Notes: generated from the sequence alone by a model not told the origin. A stretch of 64,000 nucleotides of DNA from Anaerorhabdus sp964386325 (GCA_964386325.1 CAYLQY010000009.1:1-64000), one strand, 5' to 3'; positions 24,245-34,136 are shown, counted from the first letter of the stretch. Numbers and translations: made by a program.

Positions 24245-26034
24245 CGATAGAACTCCTTTTCAAGTCGTGTAGCATCCAAACAAATAAATGTTGGACGTCC
24301 ATGTGGACAATGGTAAGGTTGCTCACAATTTTTTAGTTGTTCGACTACTTCTATCATTTCTTCTTGAATCAAAAAACGGTTAAAACGAATTGAATGATGA
24401 CACGCCATTGTCGCAATTTTATCTTTATGAATCTTATTCTTATTAATCTCTGTTTCATCTTTGAAATTATCTAATAAGTCTTGTAAGAATACACCTTCTT
24501 CAACATCTTTTAACCACGTTGGTATTTCTCTCACAATTAAACTGTCTTGACCAAAAGCCTCAAACTCAATTCCAATCGTTTTTGTGAATTCATTGATTTC
24601 ATCAACACGACGAACCATATCGCTGGATGCATGTAACATGTGTGGCACAAGACACGGACTCATGATATGTTTTGTATCATTCATCGTTTTTAGGAATTGT
24701 TCATAATGAACTCTTTCTTGGGCAGCATGTTGATCAATAATATAAAGACCCTGATCACCTTCACAAAGAATATATTTCCCATGCAATTGTCCAATGACAC
24801 GAAGCTTTGGAAATTCACGTTTTGGTAGTGGTTCAATAACTTCAATCTTTTCTTCTATTACAACAGGTTCACTCTGAATTGGTTCTTCCACTTTTATTTC
24901 CATTGTTTTATAATCAGTTTTTTCTTCTTCGACAACAGATTGAACTGGTTGAAATACTTCCACCTTCTTTGTTGGGATTGGTTCTTCAAAGAAGCTTTGG
25001 ATAACTATTTTTTCTTCTTTAATTCTTTCTAATTTAACTTCTGGTGCTTGAATATGACTATTCAGTATTTTAGGTAAACTTTCTTGAATTAAATACTCTA
25101 ATTGTTGTTCTTTTGATAAACGGACTTCCCACTTGCTTGGATGAACATTCACATCCACCAGTTGACTATCCATTTTGATATCTAAGATAACAATTGGATA
25201 TCGATCACTTGGAATATAATTGGCATAACTATCAATAATCGCTTTTTGAATACGATATGGTCGAACCATACGTTCATTTAAAAATACACTAATTGCACTC
25301 CTTGAGGCACGTGTAAATTGTGGATGAATACATATCCCTTTAATCTTATAATCTGAATCACCATCATCAATAATCATGGCATTCTTCGCAATATCTTTAC
25401 CATAAATTTGATAAACTACTTCAAGCAAATCTCCTGAACCAGTAGTTCTAAATGATTCTTTACCATCACTTATTAGGGTAAACGCAATTTCCGGATGTGA
25501 TAATGCAAATTTCTGAATAACATCACTTATTAATGAATTCTCGTAAGAAACAGTTTTCAAATGTTTTAAGCGCGCAGGAGTCTTATAAAATAATCCTGTA
25601 ATTCGAATTGCTGTTCCTTGATTACATGGAAATGGTTTTGCACTGATAATATCCCCATAATGGATTTCAACCTTTGTGGATTCTTTACCATCATTGGTTT
25701 CTAAAACAACTTCTGACACGGATGAAATAGAAGGCAAAGCTTCACCTCTAAATCCTAATGTTTTAATTGACCATAAATCTTGTGTTTTATGTATTTTACT
25801 AGTCGCATGACGTTTAAATGCCATTGTCGCATCTTCGCTATCCATGCCTATACCATTGTCAATGATTTCAATAGATTGTATTCCACCTTGTGCGATAGAT
25901 ACTTCAATTCTTGTTGCCTTTGCATCAATTGAGTTTTCTACCAATTCTTTAACGATTCCCATCGGTCTTTCGACTACTTCCCCAGCTGCAATCATATTTG
26001 TTAACTGCATGTCTAATGTTTGGATAACTCCCAT
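24241..26034 (-). CDS. mutL: DNA mismatch repair protein MutL
   Basis: A 597-residue GHKL ATPase of methyl-independent mismatch repair. N-terminal motifs: ELVENSIDA (about 32-40), DNGIGMD (about 59-65) and GFRGEAL (about 93-99). The C-terminal domain has DQHAAQERVHYE near 440-451, fitting the endonuclease pattern DQHAx2Ex4E, and CPHGRP near 579 for metal binding, so it should nick DNA. A variable linker rich in Glu and Val separates the two halves. First gene of its operon; mutS is 25 kb away at 49487. Confidence 0.97.
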   Translation of the reverse strand: MGVIQTLDMQLTNMIAAGEVVERPMGIVKELVENSIDAKATRIEVSIAQGGIQSIEIIDNGIGMDSEDATMAFKRHATSKIHKTQDLWSIKTLGFRGEALPSISSVSEVVLETNDGKESTKVEIHYGDIISAKPFPCNQGTAIRITGLFYKTPARLKHLKTVSYENSLISDVIQKFALSHPEIAFTLISDGKESFRTTGSGDLLEVVYQIYGKDIAKNAMIIDDGDSDYKIKGICIHPQFTRASRSAISVFLNERMVRPYRIQKAIIDSYANYIPSDRYPIVILDIKMDSQLVDVNVHPSKWEVRLSKEQQLEYLIQESLPKILNSHIQAPEVKLERIKEEKIVIQSFFEEPIPTKKVEVFQPVQSVVEEEKTDYKTMEIKVEEPIQSEPVVIEEKIEVIEPLPKREFPKLRVIGQLHGKYILCEGDQGLYIIDQHAAQERVHYEQFLKTMNDTKHIMSPCLVPHMLHASSDMVRRVDEINEFTKTIGIEFEAFGQDSLIVREIPTWLKDVEEGVFLQDLLDNFKDETEINKNKIHKDKIATMACHHSIRFNRFLIQEEMIEVVEQLKNCEQPYHCPHGRPTFICLDATRLEKEFYR

Positions 26035-26104
26035 GATAATACCTCACAATCTATTACCCTATTAGTTTATCATTTTTATCCCTCTTTTTGTATTATGTAG
26101 AAAA

Positions 26105-26128
26105 AGAAAAAAACCTACTGGTTTTCTT
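26105..26128 (-). terminator. Terminator of PTS module 1
   Basis: AAAACC/GGTTTT with a 4-base loop, followed on the minus strand by TTTCTTTTTC. Lies downstream of the last IIB gene and before mutL. Confidence 0.7.
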
Positions 26129-26137
26129 CTGTTTACT

Positions 26138-26623
26138 TTATGTAAGTGATTGTAATATCTCTTCTGTAAGTATAATTGCCTTATCTTGTGGCAAAGTCCT
26201 AACAGACACGACAATTTTTCTTTCTAGTAGCTTTTTAATGATCGTTATATCTTCTACTGTAAATGAAGCTTTTTCATTTAATTCTTTGCAATTGGGACGT
26301 GGTCTTAGCCCACCAATATTAACTTTATTTAGACTCTTGTGTTCATCCATAATTTTTTTAGCGTCAAATAAGTTCCCAACAATCAACAACACATTTTCAT
26401 CCGATATAATATGAGTTTTTGCACTATCTTTTCCACGTTCAATATCTTCAATTTCTAAGTAAACATCTCTTGGTTTTGCCAGCCCTAAAATCATTTTTGT
26501 AAATTCATCTTCAGATGCTTCATTGTTTAAGACAACTATTCTATCTAACTTAAGATACTCCGACCAATAGAACGCTATTCTTCCATGAAGCAGCCGGTCA
26601 TCTACTACAACTAATTTAATCAT
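26138..26623 (-). CDS. PTS mannose-family EIIB, second copy of module 1
   Basis: A 161-residue cytosolic phosphocarrier. The phospho-accepting histidine is in VDDRLLHGRI near residue 14, and VNIGGLRPRP near 99-108 is a family landmark. Last gene of module 1; the start overlaps the IIA stop by 8 bases. Module 1 therefore has two IIA and two IIB genes for a single IICD permease. This pair follows the regulator gene and could act in signalling to its PRD or EIIA-like domains instead of transport. Confidence 0.9.
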   Translation of the reverse strand: MIKLVVVDDRLLHGRIAFYWSEYLKLDRIVVLNNEASEDEFTKMILGLAKPRDVYLEIEDIERGKDSAKTHIISDENVLLIVGNLFDAKKIMDEHKSLNKVNIGGLRPRPNCKELNEKASFTVEDITIIKKLLERKIVVSVRTLPQDKAIILTEEILQSLT

Positions 26624-26999
26624 TGTCTTTCCTAGTCAGTAAATCATTCACAAAGACATTTTCTTTTCTTGATTCTTCTAATATCATTCTAAGATGATCA
26701 TCACTCGTATCACTTGAAAATATGAGTTCTAGTAGAAAAGCTATATTTACACCTGAGAAGAGTTTAAACTGATATTTCTTAAGTAGATTCATTGCACATG
26801 CGTTGACACTTCCACCCAACAAATCAGTTACTACAATTAAGTCTTCCCCTTCATTATCACGAATAAAATTTTCTAAACGTTCTTCATATGTATTGTCAAA
26901 AGTCATAAAATCTACTTCTTCTAAATTATCTTTAAAGAATTTCAATATATTGAATACTGATTCGGCATAATTCGCATGCCCTGCAATATATATTTTCAT
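26616..26999 (-). CDS. PTS mannose-family EIIA, second copy of module 1
   Basis: A 127-residue EIIA-Man-fold protein. The active histidine is in IAGHANYAES near residue 8, where the usual HG is HA. VVTDLLGGSVNACA near 56-69 is the conserved substrate-loop motif. Directly adjacent to the regulator stop (1 base) and overlapping the IIB start. Its position after the regulator hints at a regulatory partner. Phosphorylation by HPr is inferred from the family. Confidence 0.88.
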   Translation of the reverse strand: MKIYIAGHANYAESVFNILKFFKDNLEEVDFMTFDNTYEERLENFIRDNEGEDLIVVTDLLGGSVNACAMNLLKKYQFKLFSGVNIAFLLELIFSSDTSDDHLRMILEESRKENVFVNDLLTRKDND

Positions 27000-28922
27000 T
27001 TAAATCCCCTCCTTCTTCAAAACTTGTTCCTCAAAATCATCAAATGTACTAATCTTTGAAAGTGTATTTGATACATGATCTCTAAATAAAATATCTTCCA
27101 AAAATAAGTAACAGTTAAATAGCTTTTGTAAGTTATCATTAATATTCACAAAGACCACAATTTGTGCCCATTGCTTATTCCAAATTATCGGTTTCTTCAT
27201 TAATCCCACAAATACAAAGTTTCCTTGAACTGGTTTTGTAACATGGAGAAACACAACATTCTTCAGTGTTTCATGACTAATAATATGCTCGCTTTCCCAA
27301 AATAAATTAACGAGTTCTGGCATGTTTAATTTCTTACTTATTTCTTGAAAGATTTCATCTCTCGCTGTACCTTTTAAACCGGATGCAAATGTTTCTTCAC
27401 CAAAGTAATTGTTAACTCTGGTGTAAGAAATCTTATCACTTCTGATGATTTTTTCTATTTCAGGAACATATGAAATATCATTATTTAAATAGTAATAAGA
27501 ATTATTAATTTTCTTCTCTAAAGGAACAGTACTCAGAATATAATCATACTGATTTAGTTTCTTTGTTTCTAGTGATAAAACATCACATATCTCAATATCA
27601 TTACTTATTTGTAATGAACTTTCATTCACTTCATTAATTAATGTTATTGTTTCTGGTCTACCACGTCCACAAACAAGAAGTATTTTTTCTTTGTATTTTT
27701 TATTAAAGTCAAACAACAAATTTGTATATAATACTAAGTACGCAAATTCATTTCTATTCATACGAACATCAAAGTTTTTTTCAATGATTTCACATAAAAT
27801 TACGGTGATGTGGGTTGAACATAAGTACTTGCTTAATATCTCATTTATTTGAGGATTCCTCATTACTAATCCCGAATTCAAACGACTTGCCATCGCGGGT
27901 AAATGTAATCTCAAATATTCTTCGTAAAGTTGTTTGTTTTTTACAATGTAGTTGTAGTTATGTTGTAGAGTATAATAAATTTGATAAAATGTTTTTTCGC
28001 CTAACTCAATATCTTCACGTTTCAATTCGTCAATTTCTGCAATATGTTTACTTTTAAAATGCAAACCAAAATAACAAATTTCTGTGTCTGGCAATAGAAT
28101 ATTAAAATAGTGTTCTATCTTTTCAATCAGTTGTTTCGCTGCGACAAATTCTTTACTCTCTTTGTCAAAATCTTGTAGACTCATACTATCTTGTTTAATA
28201 TAGCCATAAAATTTCCATCTGCGAATCGCAACTAATATATGAATAACAAAATTCTGAAAGGATAAATCTGCCATCTTAATATTTAGCTTCTCATTAATTT
28301 CACTTAATGTATTACTGATGAAATCAATCTCTACTTGATTCGTATCACTTACAAACATCGCATTGTCGGCAGCGAAGTATCCCGTTGATACATTTGAATG
28401 AAAAAAATATTCTGCGATACATAAACGCTTAGCCATCTCGTCACCAACTAATAGAATTCCATAATTTGGACGTGTAATGACATCTAAGTTATAATCCTTA
28501 AAAATTTCTCTTACTTCTTTCATATCGGCTGTAAGTGTAGTTCTACTAATATATAATTCTTCCATCAAATCTTCTAGTGTTAAATAATAATCCACTGTCA
28601 GCATTTTTTTAATTATATAATTCACACGTTCATAGCGATACTTAGGTATTTCTTCTACCTTTTTCACACCACTATTTTTCATATCTTGAAGCAATTGATT
28701 ATATAGTAAGTAATTCTTTATATTTATAGAATATCCGACCCCAGTTTTAGACATAATTTCCATTTCAAATTCTTTTAAAAATTCATTTAGTTCAACGATA
28801 TCTTTTTTGATTGTTCTTGTGGAAACATTCGCAAGGGCTGATAATTGTACACTTGTTACATATTCTTCATTATGCAACAAACAGTTCAATATGCTATTTA
28901 GTCTATTACTTAAATACTTCAT
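27000..28922 (-). CDS. ManR/MtlR-type PTS-controlled transcription activator
   Basis: A 640-residue regulator: HTH (about 5-60), Mga-like HTH (about 95-155), PRD1 (about 180-290, FVIHILVAIRR and FGLHFKSKH), PRD2 (about 300-405, LRLHLPAMASRL), an EIIB-like domain with its cysteine (LLVCGRGRPET near 418) and a C-terminal EIIA-like domain with VVFLHVTKP. Phosphorylation by HPr and by the cognate permease would set activity. The start at 28922 follows AGGAGG; the upstream ATG is rejected. It lies inside module 1 and is the obvious candidate to bind the palindromes at 32699, 34119 and 34854. Confidence 0.88.
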   Translation of the reverse strand: MKYLSNRLNSILNCLLHNEEYVTSVQLSALANVSTRTIKKDIVELNEFLKEFEMEIMSKTGVGYSINIKNYLLYNQLLQDMKNSGVKKVEEIPKYRYERVNYIIKKMLTVDYYLTLEDLMEELYISRTTLTADMKEVREIFKDYNLDVITRPNYGILLVGDEMAKRLCIAEYFFHSNVSTGYFAADNAMFVSDTNQVEIDFISNTLSEINEKLNIKMADLSFQNFVIHILVAIRRWKFYGYIKQDSMSLQDFDKESKEFVAAKQLIEKIEHYFNILLPDTEICYFGLHFKSKHIAEIDELKREDIELGEKTFYQIYYTLQHNYNYIVKNKQLYEEYLRLHLPAMASRLNSGLVMRNPQINEILSKYLCSTHITVILCEIIEKNFDVRMNRNEFAYLVLYTNLLFDFNKKYKEKILLVCGRGRPETITLINEVNESSLQISNDIEICDVLSLETKKLNQYDYILSTVPLEKKINNSYYYLNNDISYVPEIEKIIRSDKISYTRVNNYFGEETFASGLKGTARDEIFQEISKKLNMPELVNLFWESEHIISHETLKNVVFLHVTKPVQGNFVFVGLMKKPIIWNKQWAQIVVFVNINDNLQKLFNCYLFLEDILFRDHVSNTLSKISTFDDFEEQVLKKEGI

Positions 28923-28969
28923 CTTGCCTCCTATCTTTAAAGCTTGGTGCACTCATATGCACCAAGCTT

Positions 28970-29446
28970 CTATAATTTGTAATCTTTAAAATATGTTTTC
29001 TTTCCGTCTGGAATTAAGCGCAACTCAACTTCATAACCTTTATTTACTAAGCCATTACAAATATCAATATCTGTTTGATTTACTGCAATTGCACCAATTA
29101 GATTTTCTACTGTATCCTCTTTTTTACGAAGTCCGCCTAGATTGAGTGATTTAATTTCTGGAACTTCCTCTAAGATATTAGCCGCATCCGTAATGTTGTT
29201 TGTCACAATCATTACATTTACCGAATCTGTTAAGTGCTTCTTAATTTCCACAATGGAATCAACTAAGTTAGCACATATTAACTTTGTTCCACGTGGCTTG
29301 GCAATATCTAATGTCATGATTTGAAAATCATCTTTCGCAATCTTATCATTCGCTAAAATGATTAGACTAATTGAAAGCTGCTTCGTCCATGAAAAGGCTA
29401 CTGCTCCATGAATTAATCGATCATCTACTCTTAATAGTTTTATCAT
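28970..29446 (-). CDS. PTS mannose-family EIIB, module 1
   Basis: A 158-residue phosphocarrier with VDDRLIHGAV near 7-16 (phospho-histidine) and LNLGGLRKKE near 99-108. Together with the IIA at 32230 and the IICD permease at 30618 it makes a full transporter. It follows the SIS-domain gene by 12 bases and precedes the regulator. A short perfect stem (AAGCTTGGTGC/GCACCAAGCTT) lies between it and the regulator near 28941-28970. Confidence 0.9.
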   Translation of the reverse strand: MIKLLRVDDRLIHGAVAFSWTKQLSISLIILANDKIAKDDFQIMTLDIAKPRGTKLICANLVDSIVEIKKHLTDSVNVMIVTNNITDAANILEEVPEIKSLNLGGLRKKEDTVENLIGAIAVNQTDIDICNGLVNKGYEVELRLIPDGKKTYFKDYKL

Positions 29447-29458
29447 TATTGCACCCTC

Positions 29459-30550
29459 CTAAATCCCTAATTCTTTTCCAGTTTTAGGTGATTTATAACC
29501 TAGCATATCATTCATTTCTTTACGTGCTTCATCCATTGGATTTTTCCATTTATCTCTACCTTTGCTTGAAATAATTTGGAAAGGTATACATGAAATTAAT
29601 GAATTAAAATACTCGGGTACATTATGTTTAATTGTAAGAACTCGTTTGTCATCGATATCCCTATCTGTAATAAGGAATACTCGATTTGTAAGTTTATGTA
29701 CACCTTCATAAATTTGTATTGAACGATCTGATGGTTTTCCTTTACCATCAATAATCATAACCGTACGATCAGGATTTGTTTCAATCGCTGGTCCATGTAA
29801 AAATTCTTCCATCTCATAAGCTGTTGCTGCATGACCTGTAGTTTCAGCAATTTTTAATGCACCTTCTAATGCAGCACCATGACATGTTCCATAACCAATG
29901 ATTTGCACACGTTTTAAGTCTGTTAGTTCTTCTTCGTTATCCTCATACCATTTTGTCGCTACTTCTACCATCTTATCCATGATATAAGATGTCTCAATCA
30001 TTTCTTCTTTGAATTGATTATACTCATTATCTGATAACCAATTTTTTCTCTTCGCTGCTTCAATCGCAAATAAATTCAAGAAAGCTGTTAGTGTTGCCAC
30101 ACCTTTAGTGACAAAGCCAATTTTTTCGATTCCCATTCCCCAATTGCAGATTGTATCGACATGATCTTTCATTACACTTTCAGTATTTCCTGTTAAACCT
30201 ACTGCAGTTAATCCTTTTGCACGTGCTTTGTCCAACGCATCATTTGTATTTACACTTCTGCCACTTTGACCAATACCAAATACAAAGGTTTTTTCATCAT
30301 AGATATTTTCGTAATATTCAAATGTAAATGATGTTACAATATCCACTTTCACTTTCAAAACTTTTTCCATAAAGAATCGCGAACAGCATGCACCATTATA
30401 CGATGATCCTGATGCAAGTATAAGTATGCGATTAAAATCTTTTTCGCAATATCTATCTACTGCACTCTGAGTTAAATTAATTGAATTGTTTACATTCTCG
30501 CGAACGAGTTGTCCACTTTCTTGAATGTAGCCATACATTGTTTCTTCCAT
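29459..30550 (-). CDS. SIS-domain sugar-phosphate deglycase/isomerase-like protein
   Basis: A 363-residue protein with two SIS domains (about 20-170 and 200-340), related to the isomerase half of GlmS and to FrlB/GfrF deglycases. ILASGSSYNGA near 47-57 and GIGQSGRSVNT near 95-105 bind sugar phosphate; EEFLHGPAIE near 247-256 is the catalytic-loop pattern. No glutaminase domain is present, so it acts on an already aminated or glycated sugar phosphate. It lies between the permease and IIB genes of module 1. Fructosamine-6-phosphate deglycase is the favoured inference. Confidence 0.82.
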   Translation of the reverse strand: MEETMYGYIQESGQLVRENVNNSINLTQSAVDRYCEKDFNRILILASGSSYNGACCSRFFMEKVLKVKVDIVTSFTFEYYENIYDEKTFVFGIGQSGRSVNTNDALDKARAKGLTAVGLTGNTESVMKDHVDTICNWGMGIEKIGFVTKGVATLTAFLNLFAIEAAKRKNWLSDNEYNQFKEEMIETSYIMDKMVEVATKWYEDNEEELTDLKRVQIIGYGTCHGAALEGALKIAETTGHAATAYEMEEFLHGPAIETNPDRTVMIIDGKGKPSDRSIQIYEGVHKLTNRVFLITDRDIDDKRVLTIKHNVPEYFNSLISCIPFQIISSKGRDKWKNPMDEARKEMNDMLGYKSPKTGKELGI

Positions 30551-30575
30551 ATTTATTGCTCCTTCTACTATAGCT

Positions 30576-30604
30576 AAATGGTGTTGGAAAAATCAACACC
30601 ATTT
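30576..30604 (-). other. Intercistronic hairpin before the SIS gene
   Basis: AAATGGTGTTG and CAACACCATTT form a perfect 11-bp stem with a 7-base loop between the permease stop and the SIS start. No T run follows on the minus strand, so mRNA processing or stabilisation is more likely than termination. Confidence 0.6.
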
Positions 30605-30617
30605 ACTTGATTTATTT

Positions 30618-32186
30618 TTATAAGATTCCTAAAACGCTACAAACGATACCAATAACAAACATGCCCATCATTATTTTCAACATGCTCACTTGTTTTTTCA
30701 ATAACCAAGCTGTAATCCAAGTAATTGTTAATGGAAGCAGCCCTGGTAATATTTCATTAAATAATTGTTGTAATGGTAAAGGTTCCATTGTACCAAGTTG
30801 GATGACTAATGGTGTTGATACACTAACCATTGAACTTGTCATTGCGCCAATAACCATCATCCCTAAGATACCAAATGATAAAGTTAATTTATCCATTACA
30901 TTTGATTTATAAATCTTGTTTACAAATTTACTTCCTAAAGCATAACTCTTCCACATTAACCACCATCTTGCTGCAAAATGTGGAACGTTATAGAGAATCA
31001 AGAATACAAATGGTGCCATGATATTTCCTTGTAAACCAAGTTCTGCGGCAACACCAGCTGCGATAACACGGAATGTTCCTTGGAATAATGAATCTCCAAT
31101 CCCTGCTAATGGACCCATTAGTGCAGCTTTCACAGCATTTACAGATGCAGGATCCATATCTTCACGACTACTGATTTCTTCTTCCATTGCACAACTAATT
31201 CCAAATATCAATGTTGATACTTGCGGTGTTGTATTGAAGAATTCATAATGACGACGTAACGCTTTAGCTAAGTCATTTTTATCTGGATATAATTCTCTTA
31301 AAGCAGGAATCATTGAATAACAATATCCTGATCCTTGATAGTTTTGATAGTTAAATGATGCTTCTAATGTATGAGCACGTAAATATACACCCATTAATGC
31401 TTTTTTAGATAGTTTCTTCGTACCGCGATCACTACCCTCGTCATCATCAGCCATCATATCTGGTTTCTCACCAAAGAAGAAGAAAGCGATTATTGCTAAA
31501 CATCCACCTAAGATAGCAACCCCAGTATTGTTCATACCAAGATATGAAGTTAATACAAATCCGATGAAATAAAATGCACCTACTTCCTTTGTCCAAATCA
31601 TATTCATCAACATTGCAAATCCAAGTGCTGGTAGAATTGATGTTCCTACTTTTAAACCTGTATATATCCATTGTGGAATAAAATCTACAACTGATTGAAC
31701 TACATTTGTTCCAGCATAGATTGAAACAAATACGAGAATACACATTACGATAGAATAACCCCACCATAAGAACCAATGATAAATTTCAACTGTGCGATAA
31801 TTACCTTCATCACATGCTTTTTGCATTTTCATAATCCAATATTGCATGAAAACACGAACGAATGTTTTTAACATATTGAACAAAATACCAACTGGAACTG
31901 CAATCGTCAGTGCAACTGCAGCATCTTGTCCTGTAAGTATAGCTAGTCCACCACCTACGATAGTCGCAATACTTACATCCATTGAAACTGATATTCCAAT
32001 GTTCATAACACCCATGAATGCTAATTCTAGAGTTGCCCCAATAATAATCCCTTGAGTTAAATCACCACAAATTAATCCTACGATTGGTCCTAATACAATT
32101 GGCTTACCAACAAACATATAACCATTGATCATATCTGTTCTTGCCAACAAATAAACTAAACTTAATAATAACGCTTGTATTAACAT
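30618..32186 (-). CDS. PTS mannose-family EIIC-EIID fusion permease
   Basis: A 522-residue single chain joining the two membrane subunits that are normally separate. Residues about 1-235 are EIIC (GPIVGLICGDLTQGIIIGAT near 32-51) and about 255-522 are EIID (MGPLAGIGDSLFQGTFRVI near 357-375). The joint is an acidic linker (about 240-260: MMADDDEGSDRGTKK). Module 2 encodes the same subunits as two overlapping genes (39178 and 38364), giving a natural comparison. Substrate is probably an amino- or glycated sugar given the SIS neighbour. Confidence 0.92.
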   Translation of the reverse strand: MLIQALLLSLVYLLARTDMINGYMFVGKPIVLGPIVGLICGDLTQGIIIGATLELAFMGVMNIGISVSMDVSIATIVGGGLAILTGQDAAVALTIAVPVGILFNMLKTFVRVFMQYWIMKMQKACDEGNYRTVEIYHWFLWWGYSIVMCILVFVSIYAGTNVVQSVVDFIPQWIYTGLKVGTSILPALGFAMLMNMIWTKEVGAFYFIGFVLTSYLGMNNTGVAILGGCLAIIAFFFFGEKPDMMADDDEGSDRGTKKLSKKALMGVYLRAHTLEASFNYQNYQGSGYCYSMIPALRELYPDKNDLAKALRRHYEFFNTTPQVSTLIFGISCAMEEEISSREDMDPASVNAVKAALMGPLAGIGDSLFQGTFRVIAAGVAAELGLQGNIMAPFVFLILYNVPHFAARWWLMWKSYALGSKFVNKIYKSNVMDKLTLSFGILGMMVIGAMTSSMVSVSTPLVIQLGTMEPLPLQQLFNEILPGLLPLTITWITAWLLKKQVSMLKIMMGMFVIGIVCSVLGIL

Positions 32187-32229
32187 TTGTTCACCCCTTT
32201 TCCTAATAAGTTATGTTAATAGCGATGTT

Positions 32230-32637
32230 TTAAATGTGCATTTCACCTCCCATTTTCTCTTTTATAAAATCATTCACGTAACACATTTGTTTATGCGACT
32301 CATTGATGATGTTGCGAATGTTTTCATCTAAATGTTCATCCTCTTCAAGTTCTAAAATACTTAAAACACAATAAGGATTAATACCCGCAATGATCTTAAA
32401 GCGACTTTCGTTATAGTTTTTAATGACATATTGATTAACGCTGCCACCTAAAATATCAGTAAAAATAATCCATGTTCCTTTATCTTCTTTTATTACTTTT
32501 TCAAATTTTTCATGTATCGTCTCTTCATCAATATATGCAAGAATTGCATAAACTTTTTTTTCATCACCTGCAAGTTGTTTTACAACTGAATACAGACCAT
32601 CTGCATATTGTCCATGACTAGCAATTATATATTTCAT
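32230..32637 (-). CDS. PTS mannose-family EIIA, module 1
   Basis: A 135-residue EIIA with the active histidine in IIASHGQYADG near residue 8 and FTDILGGSVNQYV near 60-72. First gene of the PTS operon proper. The ATG at 32637 follows AAAAGGTG; the GTG three codons upstream overlaps that site. The palindrome TTCACTAACAATAGTGAA lies 62 bases upstream. Confidence 0.9.
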   Translation of the reverse strand: MKYIIASHGQYADGLYSVVKQLAGDEKKVYAILAYIDEETIHEKFEKVIKEDKGTWIIFTDILGGSVNQYVIKNYNESRFKIIAGINPYCVLSILELEEDEHLDENIRNIINESHKQMCYVNDFIKEKMGGEMHI

Positions 32638-32698
32638 AGTTATCACCTTTTCTACCCACAGTTTATTTTTCTTTGGACTTTATGAACACACATATAAT

Positions 32699-32716
32699 TT
32701 CACTAACAATAGTGAA
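32699..32716. promoter_or_regulatory. Palindromic operator 1 (before PTS IIA)
   Basis: TTCACTAACAATAGTGAA, 62 bases before the IIA start. Two near-identical copies precede the MATE (34119) and HAD (34854) genes at almost the same distance. It sits about where the -35 element would be. Confidence 0.8.
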
Positions 32717-32724
32717 GTTGAAAA

Positions 32725-34059
32725 TCAATTCGTTAAATTTTTCAACCATACTCCCTTCTGAATACGTTTTATTGCTATGTAACACTTAATCAAATACATG
32801 GACTCAACTGTCAAAATGGTCATATAAATATTCATATTAAAAAAGTGAATACATAGATATTGAACAGGAACTATGATGCATAGCATAAATAAGGAATCGA
32901 CCATTAGGATTGAAAAATTATCGCCACCACATCTAAAAACAAAATAAAACAATGAATGTATTGTTGTGAAAGGGAACATGAAGGCAATAATACGTAAAAT
33001 TCTTGCGCCAATTTCTAAAGAAGCAGTTGTGCCTGAATAGATTAATGGAATGGAATAACTCGAAATAAACATGATGAATGCTAAAACAAGTGAAACGATA
33101 ATACCAAATCGAAAGCATTGATTCGCAAATAACTTGGCATGATTAAACTCTTTTCTACCTAAACTTGGCAAAACAAAAATATTCATCGTCATTCCAATTG
33201 ATCCAAACATAACTCGGAATAATTCATAATAGGTTAAGGCAATAGAATAACCGGCTAATGTTTCACTATTATAAGATCCATACTGTACATAAAGCAGCGA
33301 AAGTATGATGCCATATAAAAGTTCATTAAATCCTAGCGGCAACATTTTTGCCATAATCTTTTTTACCATTTGAAAATCATACTTTGTCTTCATCATGGCT
33401 TTGATTGTGAATAGACCAGAACTCGATTTTAGTAACACAAGATATAGAGTTAATTCTATTAACCGTGAGAGAATCAAGCTTAAACCTGCTCCCACTATTC
33501 CTAAATGAAAAGGAAAGTATAGAAAAATATAATTCAAAATTATTTTTACAAATACCACTACAAAATTTATAAGTAATGATGGTCGTACTTGCCCAATTGA
33601 TCTTAATGAATTCGCAATACATTGTGATAACATATAGGGAATCAGCGACAGTGACACAAGCCGCATATATATTGCGCCAAATTCAATTACACCTGGGTCT
33701 TTGGAAAACAATCCAACAATAATATCAGGAAAAATAATTCCTGCTCCAATAAATGGAAGTAACATAATCATCGAAAAATCAATTGATATTTTAAATACTT
33801 TAATACTATTTTCATGATCTTCTCTACCATGATATTGCGAAATAAAAACGGCACAGGCGGCAATCAAACCCATGAACATACTATTCGGTATTGTAAAAAC
33901 ACGATTAACAATTGTTATTCCTGATATAAAAACATCACCAAATCGCCCTGCCATGAAGTTATCAATGATATTGAGTACATTCATAATGCATTGTTGTAAG
34001 ATAATCGGAATGAAGATCACCATCATTTGCTTGTTTGATATTTTAGCTATACGTGTCAT
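32725..34059 (-). CDS. MATE-family exporter, module 1
   Basis: A 444-residue multidrug and toxin extrusion family transporter with twelve hydrophobic segments in two halves (about 1-220 and 230-440). The N-terminal half has the usual IIDNFMAGRFGD pattern near 31-42. MATE proteins expel cationic compounds by sodium or proton antiport. It has its own copy of the palindromic operator 60 bases before the start, so it belongs to the module-1 regulon. Ribosome site AAAGGGAG. A by-product of sugar breakdown, such as a released amine, is a speculative substrate. Confidence 0.9.
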   Translation of the reverse strand: MTRIAKISNKQMMVIFIPIILQQCIMNVLNIIDNFMAGRFGDVFISGITIVNRVFTIPNSMFMGLIAACAVFISQYHGREDHENSIKVFKISIDFSMIMLLPFIGAGIIFPDIIVGLFSKDPGVIEFGAIYMRLVSLSLIPYMLSQCIANSLRSIGQVRPSLLINFVVVFVKIILNYIFLYFPFHLGIVGAGLSLILSRLIELTLYLVLLKSSSGLFTIKAMMKTKYDFQMVKKIMAKMLPLGFNELLYGIILSLLYVQYGSYNSETLAGYSIALTYYELFRVMFGSIGMTMNIFVLPSLGRKEFNHAKLFANQCFRFGIIVSLVLAFIMFISSYSIPLIYSGTTASLEIGARILRIIAFMFPFTTIHSLFYFVFRCGGDNFSILMVDSLFMLCIIVPVQYLCIHFFNMNIYMTILTVESMYLIKCYIAIKRIQKGVWLKNLTN

Positions 34060-34118
34060 ATGATTCGCTCCCTTTGCGAATTATAGCTAATTAATGAAAT
34101 GATGATAAAACAAAAAAA

Positions 34119-34136
34119 TTCACTAACATTAGTGAA
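34119..34136. promoter_or_regulatory. Palindromic operator 2 (before MATE)
   Basis: TTCACTAACATTAGTGAA, 60 bases before the MATE start; differs from copies 1 and 3 by one or two bases near the centre. Confidence 0.8.

Noticed and set aside
32640..32720. Sigma-54 promoter for PTS module 1
   Set aside because: No TGGCAC-N5-TTGC element was found upstream of the IIA gene; the regulator is PRD/HTH type without an AAA+ domain.
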